Assembly: GCA_951812925.1 (NCBI GenBank)
Contig: OX638371.1
Span: 31,594,101-31,658,100, forward strand
Reading direction: 5' to 3'
DNA length: 64,000 nt
Source of the DNA: Calliopum simillimum
Lineage: Eukaryota > Arthropoda > Insecta > Diptera > Lauxaniidae
The notes below the pieces were generated by a model that was not told the origin of the DNA, did no database searches, and worked only from the letters and a program-made list of their open reading frames with translations. Position numbers and translations under genes: made by a program. Each line of letters opens with the position of its first letter. The first letter of the stretch is position 1. Of the stretch, positions 63,600 to 64,000 are shown in pieces.

Positions 63600-63919
63600 T
63601 TTTAAGATGTTATCCTCTTAACCTGCAACCATACACACAACCACTTATCCTAGTTAACAACCGTTTACACAACCTTAACTACAACCGTTTACACAACCTT
63701 ACCAAAAACCGTTTACCTTACCCACCACTTGCACAACCTTACCAACAACCGTTTACACAACCTTACCGACAACCATATACACAACCTTACCAAAAACCGT
63801 TTACACTGCCTTACCTACAATCATTTACACCAATTACTTGTGGGTGGGGTACGTGAAGTGGCCGTGATGTACGTATTGGACGTGTTGGTGGCAGAGGCAT
63901 TCGTAGAAGTAAATAAGTA
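63600..63919 (+). pseudogene. decayed Q/P/Y-repeat ORF ending in an RG-rich tail
   Basis: A 24-bp tandem repeat 'caaccgtttacacaacctta' plus four bases (63655-63830, about seven units) reads as octapeptides of the type QPYQQPFT in one frame. After PITCGWGT there is one stop, then SGRDVRIGRVGGRGIRRSK and a final stop at 63917-63919. The first repeats are in another frame, so at least one shift has occurred. Repeat plus RG-rich tail suggests a once-coding low-complexity protein, perhaps of the same kind as the RGG ORFs at 49-50 kb; that link is speculative. Confidence 0.4.
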
Positions 63920-64000
63920 AAGTCGGAGGCCAAATAGGATTCTTAAAAATTCTTAGTTCAGCACTTAGTGTAACCAAATCAGACACTTATTACTAGGGAC

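Overview
The window is AT-rich eukaryotic DNA, most likely from a higher fly (Diptera, Brachycera). The evidence is three copies of a DINE-1/INE-1-like element with the typical 'ggacatggctatatcg' block, several mariner copies, pogo/Tigger and Penelope relatives, and tRNA-derived SINE heads. I cannot name the genus. There is no bacterial gene organisation, no rRNA and no functional tRNA. Almost every recognisable coding trace is a decayed transposase. One trace is a decayed copy of a ribosomal protein gene, and one 3' exon-like reading frame (38793-39293) could belong to a host gene.

Layout. 0-7.7 kb: low-complexity DNA, a DINE-1 copy, a small foldback, then a bounded hAT element (3197-6703, 8-bp duplication GGAACTAG) holding an 11-copy 95-bp array, a broken transposase and nested foldback and SINE DNA. 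9.7-11.8 kb: a mariner relic split by a 1.3-kb element with a 5-bp GC-rich duplication and CACAGTG-type ends. 13.8-14.7 kb: an internally deleted mariner with intact ends. 14.9-16.8 kb: inverted-repeat DNA carrying an ISXO2/IS1595 (Merlin-type) DDE remnant, a perfect 52-bp palindrome and a TTG-rich satellite. 18-21.4 kb: diverged tandem repeats and a Tigger-like element with a mariner scrap. 22.8-23.2 and 26.5-26.9 kb: a foldback inside DINE-1 DNA, and a 36-bp repeat. 27.7-30.9 kb: nested inverted repeats with a PHD-finger remnant, then a bounded hAT MITE.

33-41 kb: DINE-1 copy 2, a bounded 347-bp hAT MITE, a TTAA-flanked foldback with a second palindrome nested in it, an unassigned exon-like ORF, and a Penelope-like element (RT plus GIY-YIG, 388 uninterrupted codons) with a hammerhead-like core downstream. 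42-45.3 kb: a bounded hAT with a 2.1-kb nested foldback carrying repeats of GTCACAAACGTGGCA. 47.2-48.1 and 60.3-62.4 kb: two members of one foldback family (TIR CACGGTG, 4-bp duplication), the second a 2.08-kb near-perfect palindrome. 49.3-50.9 kb: two related RGG-rich decayed ORFs in repeat DNA shared with the 15-kb locus. 51.3-53.2 kb: a BED/hAT transposase pseudogene. 53.2-54.1 kb: a TIR element enclosing an RpL23 pseudogene. 55.9-58.7 kb: a three-level nest of a pogo-like element, a mariner inside it, and a TTAA foldback inside the mariner.

The genes do not form a pathway. The region is a transposon graveyard with a recoverable order of insertion. Its dominant feature is the number of large foldbacks, which would give long hairpin RNA if transcribed.
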